Shown here one piece after another: positions 45,600-57,915 of a DNA stretch of 64,000 nucleotides. The DNA lies in the NCBI GenBank assembly GCA_029215795.1, contig JARDYH010000007.1, positions 78,689,763-78,753,762 of the forward strand, given 5' to 3'. Under the pieces are notes generated by a model, which saw only the letters and a list, made by a program, of their open reading frames with translations, was not told the origin of the DNA and searched no databases. This DNA comes from Anniella stebbinsi (lineage: Eukaryota; Chordata; Lepidosauria; Squamata; Anniellidae). Position 1 is the first letter of the stretch. Each line of letters begins with the position of its first letter. The translations under genes were made by a program, and so were the position numbers.

Positions 45600-48110
45600 C
45601 TGATTTCCATTTCAGTTTATGGAACCCTTATTTTAATGACAATAGTGGCTACAATAAATAAGTCAATCAGTTCGGGTATCCAGATCTCACTTCAGATTTG
45701 GATCTGAAACTGGTCGGCCTGGGCCCAAGGACCCCAAGTCAAATCAGGGCCAATTTGGAACCTCCAAATCAGTCTCTGAAGCAAATCAGAGGTGGGGTCC
45801 ATGAACAGCCCTACTTTAGAGTAGTCATACATAGAATTGCACTGGGACTGCATGAAAAATGTCATGGGAAGCTGAAAGCATAAAATAAAATACAAGAGGA
45901 AAGAAAGGACCCATATAAGAAATGGAAGGAAAGACAGGGAATCAACAAGTGCAATGTTATAGAGATGGGGTCAGGAAAGCTAAGCTCAGAACAATCTGAA
46001 GCCCCAGAAGAGACCACCAATGGTCTGAAACAACTGAGCTATTTTATTGTTTTGTCCTTTGCATATTTCCTTTTTCTTTTTCCTTATTGTTTGTTTTTCC
46101 ACTCAATGGCCCTATTTGTATGTCTCAATAACAGCTGGTGCACACTATCCGATTACTCCTGCTTTCAGGAAATGCAGCAGGAGCAGCTAAACATCCCAGG
46201 GATATTTCACCGTGATTTGCAAACCAGGAACTCTGGCTTGTCTTTCCCCCGAAAGATCCTTTTCAAAGCAAATCCTGAGTTTTGCTGGACTGTTTTTTGT
46301 TTGTTTGTTTGTTTGTTTGTTTTAGTGTAATGCCTACTCCCTGACCAAAGGTGCTCCATGGCCATTGGCAGTTGGGTCGATTCCATGATTAGGAGTCAGC
46401 AATGACACATGATACACAGAACACTGTCTACCTGTTCTTACCTGATTGTACTAGGGTGGGAAGGAATGGTCAGTAAGTTAATAGGAAGGGGTCAAGTTTT
46501 TCATAGAACTCAAAGCTACTGGTGATCCTGAGAACAGCAACAGCGGGGAAGGAATCTGCAACTCCCTCTTGCCTATTGAGGGTCTACGCGCCTGCTGGTG
46601 AAAAGTGCACCCACTCAATCCTTTATTTCCATTTATGGCACCTCCTCTCTGTACCCTGGAATGTGCTCACACATTGTTCTTCCAGAAAGCAGTTTTGTTT
46701 TTGGTTTTGGTTTTTTTGTAGATACCAATCAGTACATGGTGCATCATTCTTTGGATAGTCAGGTGCAGCAATGCAGGTGGCTGAGAAGGTCTGCGATGGG
46801 CAACCTCCACAAGAGGACCAAAATATTTGGCTGGAATACATCGTGGGAAATTGCTGGCAGGGAGCCAAGCTTGATAAGAGAAATGTTTTTTAGAACTCTT
46901 CTTAATTTGGTGTTTCTACAGACACCACCTTGAAGCCCACCACTTTCAGTGGTTATGCTTTGTAGGTCTTCATGAGTTGCTGAAGGGTCATGGGGCAAGG
47001 AAAGGGGGGGAGCAATGGAGAACACTTTGTGCAACAGCATAGCAATAGCAGCTGGGTGACAATGGTGGGGAGAAGGTAAACTCATTCAGAGAGGATGCTA
47101 AGGATGGGTGAATGACCTATGTTCATAATCTTTTACCAATTTTTGTCTGCATCCACCTTTGTGATCACTGCTTGCTCTGCACAAATGTGAAACTTGCCCA
47201 AAACAAGCAGCGATCCACCAGGAGATTTGTGCAACTCTCCTCAAATTTGCATAGATCTCCCCAAATCTGTCCAAATCACCCAACAGAGTGCCCGCAAACA
47301 GGACATGAGTGCAATAGCTCCTGTTGTGATGAATGGCTGTCACTGAAGAATGTAGATAGCCGGGTCCGAGAAAACAGTCCGTTTGGTCAAAGCTGAGGTT
47401 GCCGTCCAAAGTCGAGTTGAATAACCTTGGAATCACAAGGCGTTGAAGCATCGTCAGAAGTCCGGTCCAAAGGGTCAGGATACGTCCAGGCAAGAACAAG
47501 GTGACAGGACAACACAGAAGAATGGTCAGGGTACAGTCCAAGGGTCTGACAAGTCTAGGCGTGAACATGAAGCTGAGAAGGGCAGAATAAAGGCAACAGC
47601 ACCAGATACTAACATTGCTTCCAGTGATCTGGCTGAGCTCTGGCCAGACTTATGGGAAGTGGACTAATTACTAATTGCTGTCAGCTGCAATGAATCTCAG
47701 CCAGTCTCTGCCTGCTTCATGAAATGACATGCCCCCAACACTTCCAGGCTCAAATGTTCCCTCTCACCGGCTGATTCCTTAACTGACTCACAACAGCACC
47801 TTCCTGCTCATGGCTTCTATGATATTGCTTCAATATTGGTGGCAATATAAAACCATCATGACTAGAAGATATCTTAAGAGAACAAATTGCATATACATAG
47901 TTCAAATAAAACAAATAGTTGCCATTTATAGTCTTATCCTCCATTTCAGGGCCTTACGACCCTCTCAAGACTGTTGATAACACATAATTATAAAATACAG
48001 AATTAGTATAATGAGCAAAAAATAATTCATGTAAAAGATGGACCCACCTTTAGACTGCAGGCTGAATGCAGTCCTTGTGCGCTCTCCATGTGGCCCATGA
48101 GCCTCGGAGG
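45600..48110. other. Largely unassigned; possible unclassified element at 47330-47740
   Basis: A (TTTG)n run lies at 46298-46321. The part at 47330-47740 (GGTCCGAGAAAACAGTCC onward) has the purine-rich look of a retroelement leader, but no coding or terminal repeat was seen. Confidence 0.3.
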
Positions 48111-48124
48111 GCCCCACTCACTTT

Positions 48125-49100
48125 CCTAAACAGCCCAGCCCACATGTTAGTTTCCAAGCAGCCGGTACGTAATTTAAAATGACATGTACATCTGAAAATA
48201 TTAAAGAGATTTCTAATACAAAATTAATGTGACTGATAATTTCCTCCCAAAAGGTGGCAACTATTGGACATTTCCAGAGCATATGAACAAAAGAAGCATT
48301 AGACATGTAACACTTCCAACAATTAGTTGATTTAGACAAACATTTATTAAACAGACGCTGTGGTGTCCTATATACCCGAAACAATAATTTTTGCTGGATA
48401 AGATGTAACCAGAGATCTACTGAAATATCTGATACAGATGCCAAAACAATGGTCCATTGTTTCAATAAAATAGGACACTCCAATTCCCTATTCCATTCCT
48501 GCTGAAGCCCTATTGTATCATATTTATTCACTAATAATAAAAATTTATAACCATGAATTGTGAGCCGATTTACCCGGTCAGCCTCAATCAATGCTTCCAA
48601 TAGCAAAGGAGATTCTGAAGCAGTGAACACTGTTGGGCCAAATGTAGATTCTAACAAATGTTGCAGTTGCAAATCCTGCCATTCCGCTGCATCAGGTCAT
48701 TTACATTTATCACGCAGAGCCGAGAATGACAGGAACACATCATCTGCACCCACCAATTGGTCCAGGGTAAAAACCATTCTACCTATCCATAGAAGTCTGC
48801 CATAAAAACATTTTCTTTCCTCTTTTTAAATCTGGATTTCCCCATATGGTCAAGTTTGGCATGAGAAAATGGATCCAGCTGTAATTGGCGTGACATTATA
48901 CGCCACACATCTCTAACTGCTAGGGTTGTGGGTGGGGCTCTTTCCACTTTAATATAACGAGAACCTAATGCGATCCATTTGGAAAGAGGCTCCAAACAGG
49001 ATGATTCCAGTCCAAAGATCCATAATAGCCAACCTGTTGCTCCCATAAAGCCCACAAGGAGAACATGAACATAATAGTCACCACTGGCTGTTGTCATCCC
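48125..49100 (-). mobile_element. L1-type LINE, C-terminal fragment
   Basis: The minus strand reads an L1 ORF2 C terminus: LSKWIALGSRYIKVERAPPT near 48960, a DQLVGADDVFLSFSALRDK stretch near 48740, then RTPQRLFNKCLSKSTNCWKC and HMLWKCPIVATFWEEI, the zinc-knuckle-like C-x2-C...H...C motif. One frameshift separates the pieces. It is 5'-truncated and its 3' tail was not found. Confidence 0.75.
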
Positions 49101-49527
49101 ATCTTTGCAAGGAGCTCGGAGGTTCTATTCCACCACCAGTGCTAAGAACAGTCTGATAGACCTCCCTTCCTCTTCCTTTTCCTCCTCCTCCATCAATTTC
49201 TCCAGTCCCTACTTAAAGACATCTAAGTTGCCGAGCATCACCACATCATGTGGCAGCAAAATCCATAAGTGAACCATGCGCAGTGCTAAGAAGCATTTGT
49301 CCCCAAATCAAGTGCCAATCAGTTTCACTGGGTGAAGTTAATATTACAGGTGCTTAATTAGCTTACTAATGACAGGAGATTTGCACTTTCATCAGAGGTT
49401 CTTTGTTAATAGTTGCTGTAATTACTTTGACATTTCAGCAATTATCACAGTCTGTATTTCTTGCATTTCTTTTTTCCCTCTGATCTCACTGCTTCTCTCC
49501 CCCCCATCTCTCTTTCTCCCCCACCTT

Positions 49528-49617
49528 CCCCAACTTGGTGCCCTTCAGATGTGTTGTACTACAGCTCCCATCTTCCCCTTTCGCACAACTGGAGGGCACC
49601 AGCTTGGGGAAGGCTGA
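49528..49617. mobile_element. Palindromic CCAGATGTTTTGGA element, short copy
   Basis: It runs from CCCCAACTTGGTGCCCTTCA to CACCAGCTTGGGGAAGGCTG with a shortened middle. Confidence 0.7.
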
Positions 49618-49619
49618 TC

Positions 49620-51275
49620 TACATACCTGTATGTATATACAGACCAACTTTGGATAACATTTCATCTGACGAAATAGGTGCTGGTTATGGAAACTCAGAC
49701 TGTCATACATTTCTTAGAATACAAGGCTGGGCTGCATAACCTTTTCAGCTCCGAGGGCCACACCCAGTGTCAGTTGAAGGGAATAGGGCACAGGCTGCAC
49801 ATATGCTTACATGGGTGTTTGCAATTTCTCAATCTCTCTCGCTCTCGCTCTGCCTTCACCCCACCTCTCCCAAACCCCAGCCAGGGTGCTGTTTTTTTCT
49901 CCACTGCTAGCAGCAATGGGAAAACAGTATTTTTTGCAGGTGGGTTTGCTGGGAGTTAGGAGATGAGAACAAGCATTCTCTTGCCACTGCTAGCCTAGGA
50001 ATCCCTGCTCTTATCTCCAATCAGTCATGGGAGACAAGAGCAGGATTTCCCTCAGCTATGCTAGTTCCAGCGATAGTTAGGGGAAGCCCACTCTTGTCCC
50101 CCTCCCCTGCCTCCACCATCCAAGTGATGAGCTGGACTGCAGGGGGAAGTGGCTGGAGTCCCCATGGCACAGAGGGCTACACTGGGAGCAGCTGAGGGTC
50201 CGCAGTCCATGGGTCGTGCACCCCTCCTTCCAGGTGCCATAATGCTCCCCCCAACTTCTAATGTTATCAGAGAAGGCTCTCCACACCCTGTGTAATATTA
50301 CAAATGCACACACACCCCAGCCATATGGACAATTGAAAGGGAAAACCCACATGTGGAAACCTGTCGGCATGTGTGGGTTTTCCCTCCACCACCCATGACG
50401 GGATCAGGGCGAGCATCCTGCGGAGTTTCAGTGGAGAACATTTGCAATCTTGCTTTGTGTGCAGGCTAACCCAATTGCACCATGCCTTTGGGAACTTTCC
50501 CTTTCAAGTCAGCCCTGAAAAGGATGGTTACTAATAAAGGAATGCACAATATTTACTTGTCATTGCAATAAACCTGTAGCCTGCACATGAGGTGCCGTAA
50601 CACCTCAGTTCCCTCTTCAGCATTGTTCATTGCTGTTATCATTCCATTATTTGCTTAATGGGCTTGGTGGAGTGACTTCCTCTCTGAGCAGGTGCATGAG
50701 AGACAGAAAAACGTTTCTCTAGTGTCCTAGCAGTCAGCAACAATTGATAGTAAGGTATTACTGGGATTTGACATTCACTCCAATGGAATTCAATCCGTCA
50801 TGTTGCTTTGGAATTTGTCCTTCATCTTCCATAATATTTTCAGATGCAATCTTTGAGCTAAGAAAGTGACTCAGAGGGGAAAACATGATTTTCTGTGAAT
50901 GCCTTTTTAAAAAGCAGAAACAAATAGAATGAAAAAGAGGATTGCCAACTTTTCAACCTGCCCCCTGCACCTCTGCCTTTAACAGCAGCTTGAGGCAGAA
51001 ACATTGTTGGGGGAATAATGAAGCAGTCAATGGTGTAGTGGTTAGAGCAAGGAAAGGCAAATTTGGGGGCTGCGGGACAGATTTTGCAATTTGAGAAACT
51101 GTCCTATGCACCACCACAAAATGGCTGACATGTGACGTGTGGCCAAGGAAAAGTAACTTGCCCAAAAGATCAAGTACAAGGTAAAGGTCAGGTCCAAGCC
51201 CCAAAACTTTGTACCCACAGTTTTCAGCACCAACAGGAAACTATTGCACAGTAATCCCAACTGTATGTAACAAAA
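49620..51275. other. Unassigned non-genic stretch
   Basis: It includes a possible SINE start at 51025 (AATGGTGTAGTGGTTAGAGC). Nothing else was recognised. Confidence 0.3.
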
Positions 51276-51276
51276 T

Positions 51277-51279
<3 letters not shown>

Positions 51280-51313
<34 letters not shown>

Positions 51314-51335
51314 TACTACTACTACTATTATTAAT
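51280..51335 (+). repeat. (ATT)n microsatellite beside R4-type 3' end
   Basis: ATT units with an ACT variation, directly abutting the R4-type tail. Confidence 0.9.
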
Positions 51336-51684
51336 CTCTTTCTTGCTCATGGCAGTTTTTCTAGACAGACATAACGGGCTTTGTCAAATCATACTGTCTT
51401 TTACAGATTCAGGAATTTCCTGACAATTGAGCATGTTTTAATTATGACTGCTTTCTGGATGTTGGTGTGGTTGTATTCTGGTAAGCCCAGCTTCTGGAGG
51501 TTTCTGTAGATTTTTTTTGATGTGACGCCAGTGACTGATGTGACTAATGGAATAATTGTGACCTTTTCCTGATGCCATAGTTCTTTGATTTCCATGGCCA
51601 GTGGTGTATCATTTTCTCTCTTTTCCTCTTTTCAGCGAAATTTTTGTCATTCGGTATTGCTATGTTGATGAGATATGTGTATTT
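51336..51684 (-). mobile_element. R4/Dong-type LINE 3' end, copy 1
   Basis: The minus strand reads MEIKELWHQEKVTIIPLVTS then LQKLGLPEYNHTNIQKAVII, the end of the restriction-like endonuclease region, with a 3' tail CTAGAAAAACTGCCATGAGC. The tail runs directly into (AAT)n (minus sense) at 51280-51335. Confidence 0.78.
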
Positions 51685-52405
51685 CTATTATTATTATTTC
51701 ATCTTTTTCTCGCTCATGGCGGTTTTTCTAGACAGACATGACGGGCTTTTCCAAGTCATGCTGTCTTTTACAGATTCAGGAATTTCCTGACAACTGAATA
51801 TGTTTTAAATATGACTGCTTTCTGGATGTTGCTGTGGATGTATTTTGGTAGTCCCAGTTTCTGAAGGTTTTCTGTATAATATTTTGATGTGATGCCGGTG
51901 ACTAACGGAATAATTGTGACCTTTTCCTGTTGCCATAGTTCTTTGGCTTCCATGGCCAGTGGTGTATATTTGTCTCTTTTTTCTTCCTTTTTAACAACAT
52001 TTTTGTCATTCGGTATTGCTATATCGATGAGGTATGTGCGTTTTTCTTTCTTGTCTATGACCATTATGTCTGGTTGGTTGCAGGGTATTTTCTTGTCGGT
52101 ATGAATTGTTCTGTCCCAGTATATTTTATGATCTGCATTTTTCAAGATTGTTTTGGGTGAGCATGTATAGTATGGTGTAGCTTGATAAGGTTGAATTTGA
52201 TGGCCAGTTGTTGGTGAATTGTTTTTGCAGCTGTATTGTGTTTGTCTGTATAGTCCATTCCTTCCGGAATTTTATGTCCTCCTCTTGTATTGTCTATTGT
52301 CTCTTGGAATTGATGGCATTTCCTGCATAGGTCTGTTGTTACATTGTTATATTTTATGATGTATTTTTTGGTAGTTCTTGGTGGCTATAACTTGATCCTG
52401 TATAG
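51685..52405 (-). mobile_element. R4/Dong-type LINE 3' end, copy 2
   Basis: The minus strand carries QDQVIATKNYQK-like text, a CRKCHQFQETIDNTRGGHKI finger-like motif, then the restriction-like endonuclease with PDIMVIDKKEKRTYLIDIAI, and ends at the same tail as copy 1. The core PD...D.AI pattern agrees with the endonuclease of R2/R4-clade elements. It is 5'-truncated with at least one frameshift. A short (ATT)n lies at its 3' end (51686-51698). Confidence 0.8.
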
Positions 52406-52809
52406 CTATTAGTATTAGTACTTAAAAATGGCAGGGACCAAGAAAGGTGTCATGGGGTAGATTGGTGCCCATGCACAAATCATGTTGTCTATCTTTGAAT
52501 GGAAAGGAACTTGGGAAACACAGGTTCAAATGCCGAATTTGATGACATTCACTGGGGTGGCATTGGATCAATCAGAATCCCTCAACCTAACCTACCTCAA
52601 AGGGTTATTTTTTATGAACAAGAAATAGGGAAGGGGTGAGTCCTTGAAGAAAGGTGGTGCTGAAAAGTTGGGATAGAAGAATGGACTGTACCATGACAAA
52701 CAGTAGGGTGGGGCAACACACAGCGATTTTGCTAAACTGTTCAAAACAAAACCACTGCTCTACAAATTGCAGGGAAAAACGTAGAAAAACAGTCAAAGGG
52801 TGGAGTTTC

Positions 52810-53745
52810 TTTCTTTATTTCATTTGTAGATCATCCAATAGCCAAAGCTCTCTGGGTGTTTCACAGCAATTAAACCATAAAAGACGTAATAAAATACAAT
52901 ATAAAAGTTTAAAACTACAGTATAAAATAAAAATAAGAACCAAAATAAACTCTAGCAGCAGGGCAGAGTTAAAACACCAGAAACTGAAAGACTAAAATGC
53001 CTGGCAAACGAAGATATGTTTGGCTCATGCTGAAATGAGCCAAACATAGGTGCCAGGCGAGCATCTCTGGGAAACTTATTCCACAACTGGGATGCCACAA
53101 CAGAAAAGGCTGTGTTCTTAATAGCCACTCACCTGACATCATTTGGCAGGGGATCCTGGAGAAGGAGCACCGAAGAAGTCCTGAGTGTCTGGGCAGGTGT
53201 ATATGGGATAATTCTTCAGGTAATCTGGGGCCAAGCCATTTTGGCCTTTGAGTATTAATACCAGCATTTTGAATCGGTCCCAGAAATGGTGTGCAGTGCA
53301 GATGGAAAAAATACCGGCATAACATGATCACATTGGCCAGTCCCCATTCATAATCTTGCTGCCCTGTTTTGGACAGGCTGAATTTCTGTTCTGTTTTCCA
53401 AGGCAGCTCTATACAGCACAGTAATCCACACAAGAGGTTACCAGAGCGCAGGTAAACAGTAGCTAGGCTATCACTGTCCAGATAAGGACATAGTTGATAT
53501 ATCAGCCTAAACTGATATGCTAATGCTCTATGTCACCAAGTGAGTCCACCTGTGCCTGTCCACCTGTGCCTCCAGTGACAATGCCGGATTGAAGAGTACC
53601 TTGAAACGTTGAACCTGATCCTTTAAGGGGAGTCCGATCCCCTCCAGAACAAGTTGAACATAACTTAGCCAGGCAGACAACCCACCACCAAGAGTACCTC
53701 TGCCTTGGCTGGATTGAGACTCAGTTATAACGTTTCTCCCTGGGG
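52810..53745. repeat. Unclassified interspersed repeat
   Basis: Starting from CCAATAGCCAAAGCTCTCTG, it includes text shared with 55575-56100 and 3290-3500 (GATCCTGGAGAAGGAGCACC, GGCCAAGCCATTTTGGCC). The opening phrase recurs alone at 36525, 37505 and 57305. It is probably a LINE 3' region. Confidence 0.5.
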
Positions 53746-53749
53746 TGTT

Positions 53750-54390
53750 AGTTTTCTGTTTGCAGGGAGTTTTTCAGACAGGAGGGGGTTATTTAAAAAA
53801 AAGTGGAATGGAGTGGTATACTCTATCACCTCCTCTTTCTCCCTGTGATGTGAAAAGTGTCACTTCCTGATGGCTACCCTTCAAGCTGCTATTAAAAAAA
53901 GATAAATATTCTGATCAGTTGGGAGCTCTGGAAATGAACTGATAGGAATTAGTTCATATATAGCATCTGTTTAATTGACCTTGATTGAGCAAATTGAATG
54001 GAATCCAAGCTATTTTCCTTGTCACTCCTTTCAATTAGACATGATGGAAAGTATTTTGTCTGTTTGTTGGATCACAGGGAAGGACCTCAGGCTGGCATGT
54101 GAAAGGTGGTGACAGCTTCAAACTTTACATCACTGCAACTCAGAAAAGCTGCATTCATCTGTGTGTGTGTGTGTGTGTTTTAAGGGCCGAGCCAAAATGA
54201 TCTTCCCCCAACTTTGTCATCCCATTTGGAGGATGTGAACGATGGGAGGGCAGGGATGTGAACCATAGCAAAATGGGGAGGGGGTTGAACTTAAAATGGC
54301 GCTCCCAGTTGGGGATTTCGAGAGTTTAGTTTCATTTTGCAAATCATCCAAACTTGCCTCATTCACGATCCTGAACGCAACTGTGAACGG
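53750..54390. other. Unassigned non-genic stretch
   Basis: A (GT)n run lies at 54160-54178. Nothing else was recognised. Confidence 0.3.
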
Positions 54391-54837
54391 GAGCACATTT
54401 TTTCAAACAATGTTTGTAGATCTCTGAACTTGTAATTGGGCTCAAAAAACTGCATTTTGGACTGGAAATGTACATTTTGGGGTGGGAATGTGCATTTTTT
54501 GGGGGGGATATGCATTTTTGGGGGAAAATGTACACTTTGCAATGCATACACACACATCCATAAATATACATATACATACAAACACACACATTTGCTTTGG
54601 TAAATGGGGAAAGTGCAAACTTTTGAAAAAGGTGTACAGAAATATGCACTTTTCCAATTCAAAATGCACACTTTTCCTGTTCAAACAAAAATGTCACAAA
54701 CAAAACAAAATTGAAGGGAGTTGAACTGAGCTTTCCAGTGAAGTTTGGAGAATATTGGCAAGCTCAAACATCCCTGACTCTCCCATCCATACTATTGGTT
54801 ACTGGAGTGCCACCCCCCACCCTTCAAGGTTTAAGAT

Positions 54838-54965
54838 AAATCTTCCCCAACCTGGCTGCTGCCAGATGTTTTGGACTACAACTCCCATCAACCCAGCCAG
54901 CATGGCCAATGGCCAGGGATATCAGAGTTGTAGTTCAGAACAGCTGGAGGGCACCGAGTTGCCTA
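54838..54965. mobile_element. Palindromic CCAGATGTTTTGGA element
   Basis: A well-kept copy: TCTTCCCCAACCTGGCTGC to the inverse GGAGGGCACCGAGTTGCC, around the centre CATGGCCAATGGCC. Confidence 0.75.
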
Positions 54966-55229
54966 GGTTAGAATGTCAGGCTCATAGGTGTGCACATAGG
55001 GTGTGCTGGGTGTGCCCAGGCACACCCTAATCTTCCAGAGCCACATCCACTTTCCTGCCCCCTCCCCCTGCTCAAATTAGGGCTTTTAAAGAGGACAGGA
55101 AAGCCGGAAAGCCATCATTAGCATCCCTGGGGGAACTATGCACTTTCCAGAGACCCTGGAAAGCACTCTTTCCCCTCCTCTGCTCCAATCCAGGCCTTTA
55201 AGGTGCACACCTATGGGCAGGCTATGATT

Positions 55230-55400
55230 GGGAAAGAGCCCCAGAGTAAAATCCCCATTTAAGCATGATGCATGCTGGGTAACTTGGGCCAGTCCCTCCC
55301 TCTCTCAGCTTAACGTACTTCACAGAGTTGTTGTGAAGATAAAGGGGGTAGGAGGTGGGATCGTGTGTACTGCCTTGAGGTCTCTGGAGTAAGGTGGGAA
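55230..55400 (+). mobile_element. tRNA-derived SINE, 5'-truncated
   Basis: The tail phrases GGGTAACTTGGGCCAGTCCC and CACAGAGTTGTTGTGAAGAT match the tails of the other SINE copies. Confidence 0.55.
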
Positions 55401-55574
55401 CTAAATGCATGCTTTGTTCTATTGTGTTTCTTCAGTTGGGCAAACTGATCACAAATAGAGCAAACCCTCCAAAACTCTAGACTTCAGTCTATCAGAGGGC
55501 CCACTGGGTTCTAGACTGCCATTATGGAGAGTGAAACCTTGCCCAACTTGGGGGAGGTTAGGAATTATGGGGGT

Positions 55575-56100
55575 TTATTTATTTATTTACAATATTTATA
55601 TATGGTTCCCCATTTAAAATTTCAGAGTGGTGGACAAAATAGAATAAAAACAGAATAAAAACACATTAAAAGTACATTTTTAAGAGAAAGTGCAAAATAA
55701 ACCGCAGCTGGTCATTAAGGGAAGGCTTCCTGGAACAGCAACTTTTTCAGGAGGCGATGGAAGGAATACAAAGTTGGTGCCTGCCTGTCCTCTGGAGGCA
55801 GGGAATTCCATAGGAGGGGGGCCACCACACTAAAGGCTCTTCCCCTGGTGGGCTCCCATCAAACCATAGCTCCGTGTGCAACCACCAGGAACATGCCCTC
55901 GGATGACCTCAGTGATTGGGCAGGTTGATTGGGGAGAAGGCACTCTCTCAGGTGTCCTGGTCCCATGTTGTTTAGGGCTTTGTATACTAGTACAAGAACA
56001 TTCAACCTGGCCCAGTGGTGAATAGTCAGCCGGTGCATCTCCCTCAGCAAAGGAGCTACATGTCCAACACATCTGGAGGGCACTGTGTTGGGAAGGTGTA
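55575..56100. repeat. Unclassified interspersed repeat, second long copy
   Basis: Related to 52810-53745, with GAGGCAGGGAATTCCATAGG and GTTTAGGGCTTTGTATACTA. It ends in a half copy of the palindromic element at about 56060. Confidence 0.5.
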
Positions 56101-56104
56101 CTAT

Positions 56105-57110
56105 GGGGACCTTGCTAGGCCTTCACTCACTGGTTCTGATTCTGGCTCTAACAATGACAGCATCCCTCATTCCTCAAAAGCCCTGGTGGCCTGAAGCTGC
56201 TTGATCTTTCCAGTTTAAGGAGTGGCTACGTTGAGAGCAGGGCGGCGGCAGCCTTTTAAGGCGCTGTGCATGAGACCGAAAGGAAGGCTCAGATTGGCTG
56301 GCAATGAGTCACAACTCCAGTTATGTGCTTTAGCTTCCTCCTCACCTCAGAGGTTCAGTGATGTCACCGTCATTGACTCCATTGAGCAGAGGAACTCATG
56401 TGGAAGGAAATTCACTGCTGAAAGCCACACTGCTCTTTTTCTCTTGCCCTAAAAGGGAAAAGGGAAGCCAGAGAGTCACCTGTACAACATGACGAGCGGC
56501 GGGTGAAATTAAAGCTGGAGCACCACAGGTAGATGAATTTCAGCGGCCGCAATGAAACCTGACAAGCCAAATATAACAATCGCAGGTCAGTGTAGGGTGA
56601 GCTCTTCCAGGCAATGGTGACCTCACTGGAGGATTAAAGTCCATCACCACCACTTTAGAACGTAGCTTCCAACTAAGGGCATAACTCCTTGGGATGGTTG
56701 AGATGTTGTTTGCTTGCTTATTTGTTTGTTTACAGAACTAATCCAGCAATTCTTTGCCATGAGCCTAAGAATGTTGTCCTTTAGGAAACTTGCGCAAATA
56801 GAGAATGCAAACATGGGTCTGGCAATTACAAACATTTTCGATGGGCCCATGTTCATGGTCGAGACTGTGTTCGCAGTTGCAAACAGGGCATGCTTGCATG
56901 TTTTGTGAGCAGAAATGTAATTCTCTTGCATTCCTAGGAGAGACGCATTCCTAGGAGAGACACCTGACAGTCAATGTCAACAGTACTTGGCTAGATGGAT
57001 CAATGGTTTGCCCCAGTATAAAGTAACTTCCTACGTTTCTAGGACAAGAAAAGACAGTGATTTGCATAACATTTGTATATGCTAATCTGTATGTGTAGAT
57101 GCAAATTTAG
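56105..57110. other. Unassigned, unique-looking stretch
   Basis: No repeat family of this window and no convincing exon was seen. Confidence 0.3.
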
Positions 57111-57915
57111 ACATTATTATTATTATTATTATCATTATTATTATTATTTAAATAGAAATACGGTGTATCTCACCATAGTGTGGAAGACTGACCAGCTCAC
57201 CTATGGGCCTGCCCGCTCAGGTTGCTCTCCAGATATTAACTGCATATGAACAGTTCCTAAGGTTATTATCAATATTATAATTATTATTATTATTATTTAC
57301 ATTTATATGCTGCCCCACAGCCACAGCTCTCTGGGTGGTTTACAAAGAATATTTATCTATAAAAGGGGCTTGATCTGGACAGCCCTTCAAATAGAGGAAC
57401 AACTTCAATTAGAGGATTGTTATGCTTCTGCTGGAAGAATGCTCTTCAGGGGAGGAGCTAGAGATCCCAGGGTCAAAGAACATTGAGGAGAAGACCCATG
57501 CTAGAGGAATAAGAGGAGCTGCACCCTTTGGGGAGATGGCCATAGTTACATCCCTGTGAGAGGGGAACTCCATCTCTGAGACAGAGAATAAATAAGCCAG
57601 TAGCCCTGCAATGAGGCAGCATCTCAACAGGCAAGCCAGAACAACCCCCATGAGAAGGAGTCCCTATTTGCAAAGGAAGACTCCTCATGAGTAAAGAAGT
57701 TCTCATGAGCAGAACCCTCCTTGTGAGAAGGACCTCTTCCAGAAACCTCTGGTGTGCTGCAGCTGAGACCTGGGTGAGGCTGTGGATGCCACAGCTTATA
57801 AAACTTAGTACCAGGTAGGGAAGCCTGCCTTTATTTCAGCTCCCAGATCCTTGTTCCCTGACGTTGCGTCTTCAGATTGATCTATCATGCTGCTGATTCC
57901 TGAATGCCTGATAAG

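Noticed and set aside
52969..53433. A 154-codon minus-strand frame
   Set aside because: It lies wholly in an interspersed repeat with relatives at 3290 and 55575, and no known domain is visible.
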